The position numbers and the translations under genes are program-made. Below are positions 53,376 to 63,325 of a DNA stretch of 64,000 bases, piece by piece (positions within the stretch are counted from its first letter, which is position 1; each line of letters begins with the position of its first letter). The stretch is from Porphyra umbilicalis (lineage: Eukaryota > Rhodophyta > Bangiophyceae > Bangiales > Bangiaceae). The stretch lies in NCBI GenBank assembly GCA_002049455.2, contig KV918941.1, forward strand, positions 1-64,000, written 5' to 3'. The notes under the pieces were generated by a model that searched no databases, was not told the origin of the DNA, and saw only the letters and a program-made list of their open reading frames with translations.

Positions 53376-55594
53376 CTATTTCGTCTCGGAGATGACATCG
53401 GGGCGGATGTTGTCCACGTCGGACCAGATGTCCTGCTCTGCGTCGTACGCCTCCATGAGGATGCGCGCGGCCACCATCATCCGCCTCCAGGTAGGGTCTT
53501 GCTTGTTCGGGTTGACCTCGTTGACGACTGCCTCCTTCTTGGCGCCGCTGCCCTGACGAACGCTTTTCCGGGGTGAGCGCGCCGCGGCGATGCCGCCTCC
53601 TCCCCCCTTAAGAGTAGGGGCAGCCGGCGTGCTTGGTGGTGGCGCGACCTGGCTTTCCGAGGACGGTGTGTTCGTCAACGCGGTCTTGACGCTCGCCGCC
53701 CCAGGGAGCGCGGATGGCGACGACTTGGCGACGCCCAGCAGAGCTACAATGGTAGCATCAGGAGCCGCCGAGTCCGGCAGCTCATGGTTGAACTTTGCAT
53801 ACAGGAGGTGGATGACGGTGAGCAAATTGAAGATGAGGAACGGACCCACCTGCCGGATCTTTCCGATGATGCCCGCCGGCAGCGCGTCACGCAAAACGTC
53901 CAGGAACCACGGCTCCAGCCCCCTCTTGGTCGCCGGTGGCGAGTGGATCGAGCGACCAGCCGCAAAGTTGATCAAGAAGAACGGCCACACGTCGGCCTTA
54001 ACGAGGACGGAGATCAGTTGGTAGCGGGGAGCGGCGTCGAAGACGGCACCCACAAAAGCAAACAGCCGAGCCCGTATGCTTCCTAGAGTCTCGGAGACAG
54101 GAGCAATGACAGGGACGGCCGGGGGGGTCGCCCAGGCTGCAGCGCCCGCCCCACCGCCCACAGGAAAATCGTTGCCGGCACCCGCGTGAAGCGGCGGCGG
54201 CGGTGACGGCGCTGCGGTAGCGTCCGAAGAGGCCCCGTAGCGGGACCTACGCAGCTTGGATTGGGGGCCACCACCAGCTTGCGGGTGCCAGGCACTGCCG
54301 TCAGGGACCGCCGGCGGCCCACGAGGTGCGCCGCTCCAGACCGTTTGATCAGCTTTTCGGGCGGCCACGCTGAGCTCAGCAGCGGCCGCGTCGTCCGCCT
54401 CCGAGCGCTGTGGGTGCACGGCCGCTGCCTTCTCTTCTTCCGCGGCATGACGCTCAGCCGCCGCTGTTAGCGCGAGCGCCGACGCCGCCACCTGCTCGTC
54501 GGCGGCCTTGCGATCCACGGCGGCCTTGCGCGCTAGCGCCGTTGCCACCTGTTACTCTTCGGCGGCGTTCCGGTCGACGGCGGCCTCGCGCGCGAGCGCC
54601 GCCGTTGACTCCTCCTCGTCCGCGGCCTTGCGGTCGGCGGCGGCCTTGTGCTTCAGCGCCGCCGCCGCCTCCTGCTCGTCGGCGGCCTTGCGGTCGGCGG
54701 CGGCGATGCGCGCGAGCGCCGCCGGCGCCTCCTGGTCGTCGGCGGCCTTGCGGTCGGCGGCGGCCTTTTGCTCCAGCGCCGCCGCCGCCTCCTGGTCGTC
54801 GGCGGCCTTGCGTTCGGCGGCGGCCTTGTGCTCCAGCGTAGCTGCCGCCTCCTGGTCATCGACGGCCTACCGGTCGGCTGCGGCTTTGCGGTCTATCGAG
54901 GACGCCGCCTCCCGCTCGTCTGCGGCCTTGCTGTCGTCGGCGGCTTTGCGCTCCAGCGCCGCCGTCGCCTCCTGCTCTTCGGAGGTCTCGCGGTCGGCGG
55001 CAGCCTTGCGCTTAAGCGCCGCCGCCGACTCGTGCTTGTTGCTGGCCTTGCGCGCGGCCGCAGCGCCGCGCACAACCACCGCTGCCGCCTCCTGGTCGTC
55101 CGTGGCCTTGCCGCAGGCCGGAGCTTCACGCTCGCGCTTCCTCCCGGCTCCGGCCTTGGCGGTGCGGTCCTTCACGCCGCTTACTGCTTCTTTGGCGGTT
55201 TGGCAGCGCCGCTCCTTCTTGGCTAGCCGTCGCGAGGGCTGCCTGTCGCCTGCGACGGCTAGGAGCTTGTCTTTTTCAGCGGCCAAAAGCGTCGCTCGAG
55301 GTCGGCGTTGTCCTCCGCAACTGTCGCCTCAGCCGCGGCGATGGTCTTGTGCATTGGGCTTCGGGCAGGCGCCGAGGGCTGGGAGGCAGCCCGAGTCCCA
55401 GCGCTGCTGTTTTGCGGTGAGGCCCGTTCGTTGGCAGTAGCGCCGCCAGGGCGTCCGTCCGACGCGAATTTGGCCAGCCTGGCGCGCTTGGAGCGCGGAG
55501 AGGATGGGACATTGGAAGAACCTGTAGCCGGTGCACAGTCGCCGGCGTTGTCGATGGTGCGTTTAGTGCGCGGCTTGCGCTTGTTGCCGCCCAT
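53376..55594 (-). pseudogene. Family member C: coiled-coil repeats plus conserved core, with frameshift and two stops
   Basis: The reading begins at the ATG at 55594 with basic MGGNKRKPRTKRTIDN and runs to ADLERRFWPLKK. Removing one T near 55285 would restore a continuous frame into AAEKDKLLAVAGD. After that the minus frame is open to 53376 except for TAG at 54869 (where repeats have AAG) and TAA at 54554. The middle is about ten 20-residue repeats (AADRKAADEQEAAAALERK type), a probable charged coiled coil. The C-terminal core has IRARLFAFVGAVFDAAPRYQ, VLVKADVWPFFLINFAAGRS, VGPFLIFNLLTVIHLLYAKF and a tail MMVAARILMEAYDAEQDIW. This core aligns by eye with genes at 35-39 and 44-46 kb. Three lesions argue for a pseudogene, unless they are introns or assembly errors. 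Function unknown. Confidence 0.55.
54470..55110 (-). repeat. 60-bp coding repeat, about ten copies
   Basis: GCCGCCTCCTG(C/G)TCGTC and GGCGGCCTTGCG recur every 60 bp across the stretch. On the minus strand they code 20-residue Ala/Glu/Lys/Arg units with heptad-like spacing of charges. Confidence 0.9.
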
Positions 55595-55674
55595 CTACGA
55601 AGAAAAGGCCAATGCAGTCGCACAATCGGTGTTGCACACGAAAGGACATCAAAAAGCAAGGGAGTTTCAACGTG

Positions 55675-56830
55675 AGCCTACAGTGCTCCGCGTGCCTTGA
55701 CGCCGATCAAGAGTATGCCTCTGCCCCTCGTGTACCAAACCAGACCATATTACCAACACGCGAAAAACCAAGTCACAAGGTCGAGGTGCAGTCATACCGT
55801 TGGAACACAAACCGACGCGGCGGGGCTTGAGCCAAAGTGAGGCACACCAACAACACCAAAAGCGAGCAGCCCCTCCCCGCAGCCAACAGTGTCGGCCGCA
55901 GATTGTACTACTGCGCCGCGCACACCAGCACAGGAGCATTACATGAAAGGGCAGCAAAGAGTATGGGAGTTTCAAAGTTAGACTACAGTGCCTCGAGTGC
56001 CTTCATGCCCATCAAGAGTATGCCTCTGCCCCTCTTGTACCAAATCAGACAATATTACCAACACGCGAAAAACCAAGTCACAAGGACGAGGAGCAGTCAT
56101 ACCGTTGGAATACAGAACGACGCGGTGGGGCTTGTAGCCAGAGTGAGGCACACCAACAACACCAACAGCGAGCAGCCCCGCCCCGCGGCCAACAGTGTCC
56201 GCCGCAGAGTGTACCACTGCGCCGCGCACACCAGCACAGGCACAGTACATGAAAGGGCAGCAAAGAGTATGGGAGTTTCAAAGTTAGACTACAGTGCTCC
56301 GCGTGCCTCGATGCCCATCAAGAGTATGCCTCTGCCCCTCGTGTACCAAACCAGACAATATTACCAACACGCGAAAAACCAAGTCACAAGGTCGAGGTAC
56401 AGTCATACCGTTGGAATACAGAACGACGCGGTGGGGCTTGTAGCCAGAGTGAGGCACACCAACATCACCAACAGCGAGCAGCCCCGCCCCGCGGCCAACA
56501 GTGTCGGCCGCAGTGTGTACCACTGCGCCGCTCACACCAGCACAGGCACAGTACATGAAAGGGCAGCACAGAGCATGGGAGTTTTAAAGATAGACTACAG
56601 TGCTTCGCGTGCCTCGATGCCCATCAAGAGTATGCCTCTGCCCCTCGTGTACCAAACCAGACAATCCCACCAACACGCGAAAAACGAAGTCACAAGATCG
56701 AGGTTCATCCGTACCGTTGGTAAAGAGAACCAAGCAGCCCGGTTTGTAGCCAGAGCATGGCAAGAAAGCAGCCATCAGCTCTGCCCCGCAGCGAGTACTG
56801 ACGGCAGCCGACCGTAGCACTGCGCCTAGC
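55675..56830. repeat. 306-bp satellite, about 3.8 copies
   Basis: Units start at 55675, 55981, 56287 and 56593, marked by (GA)CTACAG followed by CCAAACCAGACAATATTACC and GCGAAAAACCAAGTCACAAG. The three full copies are more than 90% alike by eye; the last degrades near 56830. The unit is a multiple of three, so ORFs extend across units on the plus strand (55837-56817), and each unit holds a minus ORF of about 90 codons. I regard it as non-coding satellite unless transcripts show otherwise. Confidence 0.9.
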
Positions 56831-57986
56831 GCACCAACACGGGCACAGGTCCACCGCAACTGTGAAAGATGCACAGACACTGACAGCTACAAAGACAGAC
56901 GCGATTGCCTCCCAGACGCGAACGGAGGTCGATGCGTGCGAGATGAGTGCGCCATGCCTTGTCGGGTGCGTGGCCAACTTCGTGACAGCATGCGGTGCGC
57001 AATCGAATCGTTACCATGTGACCGGGCTCCCAATGTCTGTAATGATGACGACACCTGACGTAGAGACATTTGTCAAATGATGCGGCTAGATTTTGTCGAA
57101 GTTGCACGACATATAATGATCTAGTTACTAGATGACAGGGCTGCTTACCATTTCAGAAAATTACAGTCTGTCGCATTTTGACTCTTAGCTCGGGTCGTAT
57201 CTGACGCAGGGGCCAACCTGTTCGACCGTCACGCGCACCGTGAACATTGAAGCTTGCGTGTGCATTTGGTAAGGATGGGGCGGCTGTGGACGGCGCCATG
57301 CGGACACATCGGTGCGGCCACCCGCGACGCTGGGGCGGACCGGGGGGTCAACGGACGTGGCGGTCCGAGCCGTGACGGGACTGGGCGGGGAACGTCGCCG
57401 CCGCCGCCTCGACAGCGGGCACGCGTCTCTGTGTGGGGTGGAATGGTCGGCGGCAGTGCCCTCTGTGGCGCGAGCGGGCTGGGTATGAAGGCGGTCGTGG
57501 CAGCGCCGGAATTTTCATCTGACGCCTTTCGTGCAATTTTGTGTAGGAGGCTGGTGGGGGGCGGGACGGGTGCGGCGTGTGCGGTGTGGCGTCCGGCGGC
57601 AGCGCGAATCGCCCACCTGAGTGGTGCATGTACCTCTTATAGCGTACTGGCGGGTTGCGTCGTTGGGTGTGGTTGGGCGCGAGGCCGGGCTGAGGGCGGT
57701 GTGCCTCCATGCCGCTCGTTTGCAGGCGGCGGGTGGCAGCTGCGTCAGCGGCTGCGCTGGCCGCCTGTGCTTGCTTTTGTGACCCATGTTTGTTCTGCGG
57801 GCCGCTCCAGCGCTGAGCGCGTGTCGAACGGACGCCAAGAATGCAGTTGGTGCTCAGGAAGCTCTTTTTATGGCCCGCAGAGTGGCGATTCAACACTCAC
57901 AAGTAAATGAGCCCGTCTGTTCTTTGCATCTACGATCCACGCAACATGGCAGAGCAAAACCTGTGCACCTCGTTATATCCAAACCG
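56831..57986. other. No supportable gene
   Basis: An AT-richer patch at 57060-57200 includes AAATGATGCGGCTAG, like the subterminal palindrome word of the 19.3-20.0 kb element. Bases 57254-57910 are GC-rich with antisense-paired ORFs lacking motifs. Confidence 0.45.
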
Positions 57987-58403
57987 CTATTCTCGCCCAG
58001 CCCGCTTCACGCGCTCCACGCGAAGCTGGTCACGAAGTGCTGCCCACCCACCGGCTCTGCTCGCAGCCTTGGCAATTGCTCGGCGCTTGACGAGCATGGA
58101 AGAAGATGCCCGTCCAAAATGCGGCTTCTTGTCCAGCTCGCGTCGTTCAGGCTGGCCCTGTTGAGGCTTTTTGAGCGCGATGGTGGAACAAACACCTACT
58201 TCCCAAGACCGCTCGACGACATTCATCATAAGCTTCCAGTCACGGGGAGGCCGCTCCACTGCAATTGGCTCAGCACGGATCTGCAAGGCAGCGGATGAGC
58301 TCTGCTTACGAGGATGAACGCTGCAAGTGCACGAAGCACAACCGCTAGCACTGGTGACCATAGAAGGTGGCAAGCTCCCTGCGGGCAGCGCGCTTGACCG
58401 CAT
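57987..58403 (-). CDS. Hypothetical ORF, possibly 3' exon
   Basis: This is a 138-residue minus ORF from the ATG at 58403. The later part is balanced and charged (VERPPRDWKLMMNVVERSW, RRELDKKPHFGRASSSMLVK, ALRDQLRVERVKRAGRE), suggesting coding. It lies just downstream of another protein-like minus ORF and could be spliced to it, but I could not find a unique phase-matching junction. No family recognised. Confidence 0.3.
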   Translation of the reverse strand: MRSSALPAGSLPPSMVTSASGCASCTCSVHPRKQSSSAALQIRAEPIAVERPPRDWKLMMNVVERSWEVGVCSTIALKKPQQGQPERRELDKKPHFGRASSSMLVKRRAIAKAASRAGGWAALRDQLRVERVKRAGRE

Positions 58404-58478
58404 CGACTGGGACCTTTCCGCCTCCAGAATCGGTTGCCCGAAAGAGGCACTGGCAAGAACCGTGGCCGACTGAACGAC

Positions 58479-58994
58479 CTAGGCGGCAAAACCAACGGAG
58501 GCAGAGCCTAGGCGATGGGCTTCTTTGATGTTCTTGAGCCGGGCCTCGATAAAGTTGCAAAGCGCGCGAACCGGCGCAGATATTTGTTGCTGCCGTCGAC
58601 CAGCCACGAGGGCGTGCGCGAGACGCAAATGACCGTCAATGTTGTCAGAAAGAGGACGCGGTCCAAAAGCACGGTTCAACGGGTTCACGGCAGCAGCAAT
58701 CCCGACGACGAGCTTGTCTTGGGTTGGATGGCGGGCTTCTTCTCGTGCAGTTCGCCCTTCCGATGCACGTGCCGCGGCATCTGCTTCCAGCAAAGGAGGG
58801 CGGGCAGCTGTCGGAGGAAGAGCCATCAGACGACGCGGAATTCTGACTTGCTCACGACAGAGACTGCTTGTGACACGTCCGAGGTTGGCGAGGCAAAGCA
58901 AGATGTCGGTCGCGTCCTGCGGGCCAAAGACACCCCCGATAAGGGACGAGTTTTGCTTCCATAAGGTCCGAGCCGTTATGGTCAGAAACCGCAT
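58479..58994 (-). CDS. Hypothetical protein, 171 residues
   Basis: This is a minus ORF from the ATG at 58994 with balanced composition: MRFLTITARTLWKQNSSLIG, GPQDATDILLCLANLGRV, LVVGIAAAVNPLNRAFGPR, and a C-terminal helical stretch, RALCNFIEARLKNIKEAHRL. Its G+C is lower than that of the low-complexity ORFs around it. It lies about 0.9 kb from the tyrosine recombinase gene, on the opposite strand, so it could be cargo of the same element. Not recognised. Confidence 0.35.
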   Translation of the reverse strand: MRFLTITARTLWKQNSSLIGGVFGPQDATDILLCLANLGRVTSSLCREQVRIPRRLMALPPTAARPPLLEADAAARASEGRTAREEARHPTQDKLVVGIAAAVNPLNRAFGPRPLSDNIDGHLRLAHALVAGRRQQQISAPVRALCNFIEARLKNIKEAHRLGSASVGFAA

Positions 58995-59868
58995 GTGGAC
59001 GGGCGTCGCAATTGTGGTCCACTAATAACAGATTGCACGCGTTTCGTGATTATCGATGGAGAGAATTGCATCGCCGTTCCAATCGCTCAAGCAAATTGAG
59101 AATCCGGTCCGGGAGAACGCCATCCCGTCACCGAATTGCAGACATAATTGGGTAGGTAATTGTATTTGTCTGGGCGTATCTTGTCCGTCGCGCACAACGC
59201 GTCCCGACGGCCAATCGGATCTGCGCAGCAACAGCCCGCTGAGAGTGGCTGATCCGGTTGCCCGATCCAGTCCCTGGTTTGTTGGCCCGGTGGGCCAGGC
59301 TGCCGCAGTCGACGCATGTCAAACGCCGATCCGAGCTCCTGACGCGCCCACCTTTTGAGTCAGCCGCCCCAACTCGTGTCTCATCATCGCTTTTGATTTT
59401 CTCTGCTTACATACACACACTGTGCCTCACTGTCCAGCCCCCTGAAGTGTACTGGAGATTGATTCTCTACGACGTGCACAGCCTGGTCGTCAGCAGCCGC
59501 GGGGACTCGTCTTTGCGACCAGGCGCTTTCGAGGAGCACTTCATATTTTGGGTTTCCTATCGTGTCGCACTCTCTTCATACCTCATGGTCACGTCCCTGC
59601 TGACTAATCCTGCCCCACAGGCGTCACCTCCATTTTATGTATCGGCGCCCCGTGATGGCAACGCAGTCGGGAAGGCGGACGAATCGGCGCGGACTGCTCC
59701 ACCCGTGTTGCGCGTTCTGAGCGGATACGCTGTACGGGCCCATCCTGCGCAATCATGTAGTGTGCTTTTGGCAGCTTGTAAGCGACAAGGTGCCGGGGCC
59801 CTGCTCGGAGAATAAGGGGAAGAACCCGCTTCTCGCTTACGTCGGCTTCCAAGCATGTGTCTGCCCAG
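58995..59868. other. Upstream region of the recombinase gene
   Basis: A plus ORF at 59258-59815 has no motif. CTGCCCAG|ATGAC at 59861-59872 looks like a splice acceptor directly before the first ATG of the recombinase, so the missing N-terminal DNA-binding part may be encoded here or further upstream. Confidence 0.4.
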
Positions 59869-60950
59869 ATGACATTGTTTTTTAATGAGCTAGGTTGCAC
59901 TGGTCGTTGGACGACGGGCGAGATCGACGGAAAGGCGTTTGTCAAGGGGAACCCGAACGTCAGCAAAGCTGTCGAGGACATGAAGCGAGCTCATAAGGTC
60001 AAGCTCACTCGCGATGGACGCATGACACCTCCGATGGACCCGCTGGAGTACGGGCACATCTGTGCCTATTACGAACACTTCATTTTCGAACAAGACCACG
60101 TCTCCCCGCGCATTTTTTCGCAGTTTGCCGCCATGATGACGGCCACCTTTCTTCTTATGCGCTTTGACGAGGTTACCAAGATCAAATACGTAAATGAGAG
60201 TTCACGCCGAGTGCGCGACCAATCCATCTTTGCGCCTGTCCAAGCCGAGGCCTCGTAATTTGTACTCGGCTTGTCTCGATCTGATCTTCACGGGCACTGA
60301 TACTAACCAGTTTGAGCTCATCTGTCCGAATGCGGTTTTTGTTTGGAACGTATTGTATACACGGCGCTTTGTGACGCAGGCGAGAAGACGTCCTGCAGAC
60401 GGAGGACGTGCGAGGTGACCAGGTGTTTCGCATCAACATCCTTGACGGAACGAAGACGTCAACGTCAGGCCGACGGTACTACCTTGAAGGTGGGCCGGGT
60501 TTGCTGGGCGACCCCCGCGTGGATCCTGCTCTGGCTTTGGCCAGGTACCTGATGGTGCGTGGAGATGCCGACTGCTTCTTGTTCTGCCCATTTTACGCTC
60601 TGCCGTCTGTGGGTTGGGAGATGTCGGTGCACATCAAGCTCAAGGACAACGTCTTTGTCGAGTCCTTGCGCCATTCGTTTGATGAAGCTGGTGTGGACTC
60701 GTACAAGTTCTTGGGAACCCATTCCTGCAAGCGTGGAGGTGTCCAGCTTTATCATTTTCTGGGTGTGGCCGATACGAAGATCAAGGAACGCGGTGGTTGG
60801 CATACCATGGCCGCGTACTGGGCCTACGTCCAAGCATCTCATCGGCTTGAAAAGCTCTTTACGTACACGTCTCCGGCGGCGGCGCTGGCAGATGTAACTG
60901 TCAATGGTGGGGAGGTGCCCGAGTGCGTGCATCGGAGTTTGGAGATGTGA
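59869..60950 (+). CDS. Tyrosine recombinase, two exons, N-terminus probably incomplete
   Basis: A site-specific DNA strand-exchange enzyme of the eukaryotic mobile-element type (Crypton/DIRS/captain-like). Exons are 59869-60189 and 60399-60950; the 209-bp intron (donor TAC|GTAAATGAG, acceptor TCCTGCAG) joins ...KIKY to TEDVRGDQVF in phase, giving 290 residues. The first catalytic Arg is in TFLLMRFDEVTKI. Box II is FLGTHSCKRGGVQLY, then IKERGGWHTMAAYWAYV supplies the W/H and the nucleophilic Tyr. The usual H-x-x-R Arg position is Lys here (HSCK), followed by Arg. The N-terminal core-binding domain is short (GNPNVSKAVEDMKRAHK is its end), so an upstream exon is likely. It is followed on the same strand, 434 bp later, by a RecQ-like helicase, which suggests one mobile cassette. 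Confidence 0.82.
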
Positions 60951-61384
60951 AGAGCTAGTCACAACGCCCGGTTCAGAATGACTGCCTTCTGCCAAGAAAT
61001 GGTGTCGATCTTCTCTTTGCTTTGTACGATGATTATTGTTCGAAGAGCATCGTGTGATGGTGGAACATTGGTTGCGACATGGTGATCATGCCTTCTCTAT
61101 TTCCTTGTGCATACTCTCCAGTCGTGAGATGGTCACGCGCTCTCATGCGCGGTGAAAATACATGTAGGCATGTATACGTGATTTTAAGCTTGTACGGTAC
61201 GCTGCTTTGTGATTACCAGATCACGCCATAACGTAACGCGATTATGACGTTCAAAGAGAGGGCTCGTGCGGATGCCAAATTCGTCAGCTGGGACCTTCGT
61301 AAAGAGACTTGAGGGGCGGCGCCGTGCGGCCGCGGCCAACCCTGAACGTCGTGCACGTGCGCGGCGACACACTCGTGCGTAGCC
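60951..61384. other. Spacer between recombinase and RecQ-like gene
   Basis: This 434-bp stretch is AT-richer with no ORF of interest. It probably holds the recombinase 3' end and the helicase promoter. Confidence 0.5.
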
Positions 61385-63325
61385 ATGGAGCGATCCGATG
61401 TTGAGGCAGCCGCTCTGGATACCCTCGACCATAAGTTTGGCCATGCAAACTTTCGGGCTGGACAGCTTGAAGCTATCATTCCACTTCTCGAACATGACCG
61501 TGATGGGGCGGACGTCCTGTCTGTGATTGCCACGGCATCGGGCAAGTTATGCTACATCTCGTCTTTGGGCGGAGTCCGTGCTTCTCGTTCTGGTTCCCGT
61601 TCAGTGTGTGTGGCATGTGCGGCAGCGACCGTCGCATTTATTTTTCCTTTTGTCAGTGCACTGATAAGATTGATTCTGCTCGCTATTGACGTCGTTTTCC
61701 TGCATCACCTGTAGACGACTATCGTTGGTGTTGCTGCTACCCGCCTCTATGAGCAACGCAAGGCTTGAAGCGTTATGCTGGTCCCTCTGAAGGGCCTCGG
61801 CCGTCAGCACGCGGATATGATGACAAAGGCTGGCGTGCCGGCATTGGCACTTTCTTCTTCTAGCACGACGGCGGAGTGGGCGCGCTGCAAAACGATGATC
61901 ACCGAGAAGGCTATGTGCGCGCTCTTCATCTCTCCAGAGGTGTTGTGCCACAACCCGAGCTTCGTGAAGCTGTTGAATGATCACAACACCGCTCTTCTTT
62001 ACTTCGACGGAGCTCATCTCTACAACGACTGGTACCTTTGGAGGCCCACCATGTCAATGGCGGCATCCTTGGTGAGCGCTCAACGAGGCCTGGGTCTGAC
62101 GGCCACTATGCGTCGTCGGGACCAGCAGCTGGTCGTTAGGTGCACAGGGATTTCTGCCCCCATCGTGCAGCGTGACCGCTTCCTCCGGTCAAATCTACTT
62201 CTTTAAGTCATCAAGCGGCCGGCTGACCTGACGTTTGACCGGGCGTCACTGGCGGACCGACTTTCGGCGGCCACTGAGGCCAAATGGCGGATTGCACGCA
62301 CTCTTCGTATGGCCATCAAGGCTCGGTCCCTCCAAAGGAACACCATCGTTTATGTGCCTTCACGTACACAGGCCGAGACAGTTGGCAAACAGCTGGTGCA
62401 GGAAGCCAAGGACCAGAAGTTGGTTGCTGAAGGGGCGGCGTTCAAATTTCGCCCTTATCATGCAGGCCGTACGGACCGCTCCGAGGTCGAACAGCTGTTC
62501 TTGTCCCAGCGCGGAGTCGTCGTGGTCGCGACGATTGCGTTTGGTCTTGGCGTAGACTGCGCCCACGTCCACGTGATCATCCATTTCGTACGTTGTTGGT
62601 ATTGCTGATCCCCCAATTCTGTCCTCATCGCCCCGGAACGGTAGTGGAACGGCAATGAATGCAGATCGCTCATTGGTCGAGCAGTCCGACAGCAGTGCAT
62701 GTCCGGCCCGATCTTTACAGAATGTGCCCGTACGGCCCCCAATCGCACAATCGACGCCTTCGTTTTTCTGCACTTTTCTGCGTATCTCCCAGAAAATCTC
62801 GATATCCCAACGATTGCGGGCCGGTTGCTCCCTTGACACGGAAGGGATCGGAAGAAAATCTTAAGAAAAAGAAGGATCTCGGTTCTGCACGAAAGTGGCG
62901 GTGGGAGAGCCAATAGGACGTCTCAGATTCGTGCTGAGCAGCTGTTTACCGCTGCGTTTAACCAATAGATGGCCAGTTCCACAAGAACCGTACCGCCAGG
63001 AACCGTTCCTGGTCGATGAGGACAGAATTGGGGGATCAGCAATACTTTGCTCACCTGCTCTGGTCACCATGTTCTATACTTGTAACCATCTGAGCCGGAT
63101 TTCTCGTGCTTCGTACTGGCAGCCAGCTTGATGTCCGGTCTTGAACAACGACGTGGACAGCTCGAGCTCACCATCTTTTTCATTATATGCGTGCGCTTTT
63201 CTTGGCGTATCTTCTTTTCTCTCTTGTTTTTTTTTTCACACGTGGCCTCTATGTACGTCTGATTCAGTCAGGGGCGAGGTCCTTGGCTGAGTACGCTCAG
63301 AAAGTCGGCTGCGGCGGACGTGACG
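61385..63325 (+). pseudogene. RecQ-type DNA helicase, decayed, at least three exons
   Basis: RecQ enzymes unwind DNA 3' to 5'. Exon 1 (ATG 61385) has motif 0 FGHANFRAGQLEAI and motif I VIATASGKLCY. Exon 2 (from about 61771) has motif Ia MLVPLKGLGRQHADMM, motif II LLYFDGAHLYNDW, motif III GLGLTATMRRRD, then a TAA at 62204, and continues in the same frame with motif IV NTIVYVPSRTQAETV and motif V VVVVATIAFGLGVD to IIHF at 62587. Exon 3 (from 63268) gives SGARSLAEYAQKVGCGGRDG, motif VI, with exactly the family spacing; a donor GTGAG follows at 63326. The intron 62588-63267 carries a TIR element. The TAA, and DGAH in place of DEAH/DECH, argue that it is inactive. The exon 1-2 junction could not be fixed. 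Same strand as the recombinase. Confidence 0.75.
62599..63044. mobile_element. Small TIR element (MITE-like) inside RecQ intron
   Basis: The 32 bases at 62599-62630 (GTATTGCTGATCCCCCAATT...) are perfectly inverted at 63013-63044, bounding a 446-bp element with no coding capacity. Similarity of the two ends continues inward more weakly. The left end is 11 bp downstream of the intron's GTACGT donor. Flanks show at most a 3-base TTG match, so the target duplication is uncertain. Perfect TIRs suggest recent arrival. Confidence 0.85.

Noticed and set aside
54508-55440. 310-codon plus ORF (Ser/Ala repeats)
   Set aside because: It is antisense of the 60-bp coiled-coil repeats; the minus product has heptad-like charge spacing and connects to a protein-like core, the plus one does not.
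44118-55594. Stop-codon reassignment as explanation for interrupted genes
   Set aside because: TAA, TAG and TGA all act as terminators of intact genes here (for example TAG ends IPMDH, TAA ends KDZ1, TGA ends MUS81), so decay, splicing or errors are simpler.
55837-56817. 326-codon plus ORF over the 306-bp satellite
   Set aside because: The open frame follows from the repeat length; there is no motif and the minus strand is equally open within units.
58515-58964. Plus ORF antisense to the 171-residue minus ORF
   Set aside because: The minus product has better amino-acid balance and an ATG start with helical segments; the plus one reads as a shadow.
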